Assembly (NCBI GenBank): GCA_003488465.1
Contig: DNLN01000127.1
Coordinates: 1 to 5,379 of the forward strand
Direction of reading: 5' to 3'
Source: Sutterella sp.
Lineage (GTDB): Bacteria; Pseudomonadota; Gammaproteobacteria; Burkholderiales; Burkholderiaceae_F
DNA: 5,379 nt
The position numbers and the translations under genes were made by a program. A model generated the notes under the pieces. It did not search any database. It worked only from the letters and a program-made list of their open reading frames with translations, and had not been told where the DNA came from. Below, one piece after another: positions 5,013 through 5,379 of the stretch (positions are counted from its first letter, which is position 1; each line of letters begins with the position of its first letter).

Positions 5013-5379
5013 CTAGGACGCGGCCGGCAGCACCTCGGCCTTTTCGATCACGATGTCGTCAATGGGCACGTCGCCGTAGAAGTTGCGGTTGCCCGTGGGA
5101 ACGGTGCTGATCGCATCGACCACGTCCTTGCCTTCGACCACTTCGCCGAACACGGCGTAGCCCCAGCCCTGGCCGGAAGGCGCAGTGTGGTTGAGGAACG
5201 CATTGTCGGCGACGTTGATGAAGAACTGGCTCGTTGCCGAATGCGGCTCGTTCGTGCGGGCCATGGCGACGGTGTACTTCTTGTTCTTCAGGCCGTTGGT
5301 GGCTTCGTTTTCAATCGGTGCGCGGGTTTCCTTCGGAACGAGCCCCGGCTCCATGCCGCCGCCCTGGATCATGAATCCG
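5013..5379 (-). CDS. ppiB: Peptidyl-prolyl cis-trans isomerase, cyclophilin B type, N-terminus missing
   Basis: This is the C-terminal 121 residues of a cyclophilin; the frame enters through the right edge. Bacterial PpiB has about 164 residues, so roughly 45 are missing, including the stretch with the catalytic Arg (FHR motif). Seen: [12 protein letters not shown], the conserved NGLKN and VAMART segments, [14 protein letters not shown], the [13 protein letters not shown] core and a C-terminal strand [14 protein letters not shown]. It aligns closely with E. coli PpiB to the end, apart from a short AAS tail. Known: it catalyses cis-trans isomerisation of X-Pro bonds during folding. The missing N-terminus would show whether there is a signal peptide; similarity to PpiB and the place next to lpxH favour a cytoplasmic enzyme. 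The stop is 16 nt before the lpxH ATG, with no terminator between them. Confidence 0.93.
   Translation of the reverse strand, partial: GFMIQGGGMEPGLVPKETRAPIENEATNGLKNKKYTVAMARTNEPHSATSQFFINVADNAFLNHTAPSGQGWGYAVFGEVVEGKDVVDAISTVPTGNRNFYGDVPIDDIVIEKAEVLPAAS

Noticed and set aside
1..5379. tRNA, rRNA, CRISPR array, IS element, toxin-antitoxin or phage genes
   Set aside because: I looked on both strands for long terminal inverted repeats, regularly spaced repeats and familiar mobile-gene motifs, and saw none.

Overview
The window is a GC-rich, gene-dense stretch of a Gram-negative bacterial chromosome. All six genes lie on the minus strand and are transcribed from right to left. LpxH (lipid A synthesis), DarP/YjgA and MogA together point to a proteobacterium. 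The ppiB-lpxH pair and the yjgA-mogA pair are arrangements I associate with Betaproteobacteria (Burkholderiales). A more exact placement, for example a Sutterella-like gut lineage, is only a guess. By eye, sampled rows run from about 60 to 72% G+C.

Layout in the direction of transcription: (1) the C-terminal 121 residues of a PpiB-type cyclophilin enter from the right edge. (2) lpxH follows after a 16-nt gap, and the two are probably one operon. (3) A 163-bp gap with a plausible promoter leads to a 326-residue protein I do not recognise, with a strong ribosome binding site. (4) A 187-bp non-coding gap contains GC-rich hairpins and a small XbaI-like repeat pair. (5) A downstream operon holds darP/yjgA (ribosome assembly), then after a 3-nt gap a 516-residue fusion of MogA (molybdenum cofactor synthesis) to an alpha/beta-hydrolase carboxylesterase, then after 29 nt a ketopantoate-reductase-like gene that runs off the left edge.

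Most of the content is housekeeping: protein folding, lipid A, 50S assembly, molybdenum cofactor, and possibly pantothenate/CoA. The unusual parts are the single-polypeptide MogA-esterase fusion, the orphan protein placed between two otherwise ordinary gene pairs, and a sharply AT-rich patch inside lpxH that coincides with the lid (cap) region of the enzyme. I see no tRNA, rRNA, CRISPR array, transposase or phage gene. I do not see clear evidence of a new defence or mobile system; the fusion and the orphan are the best candidates for undescribed biology.
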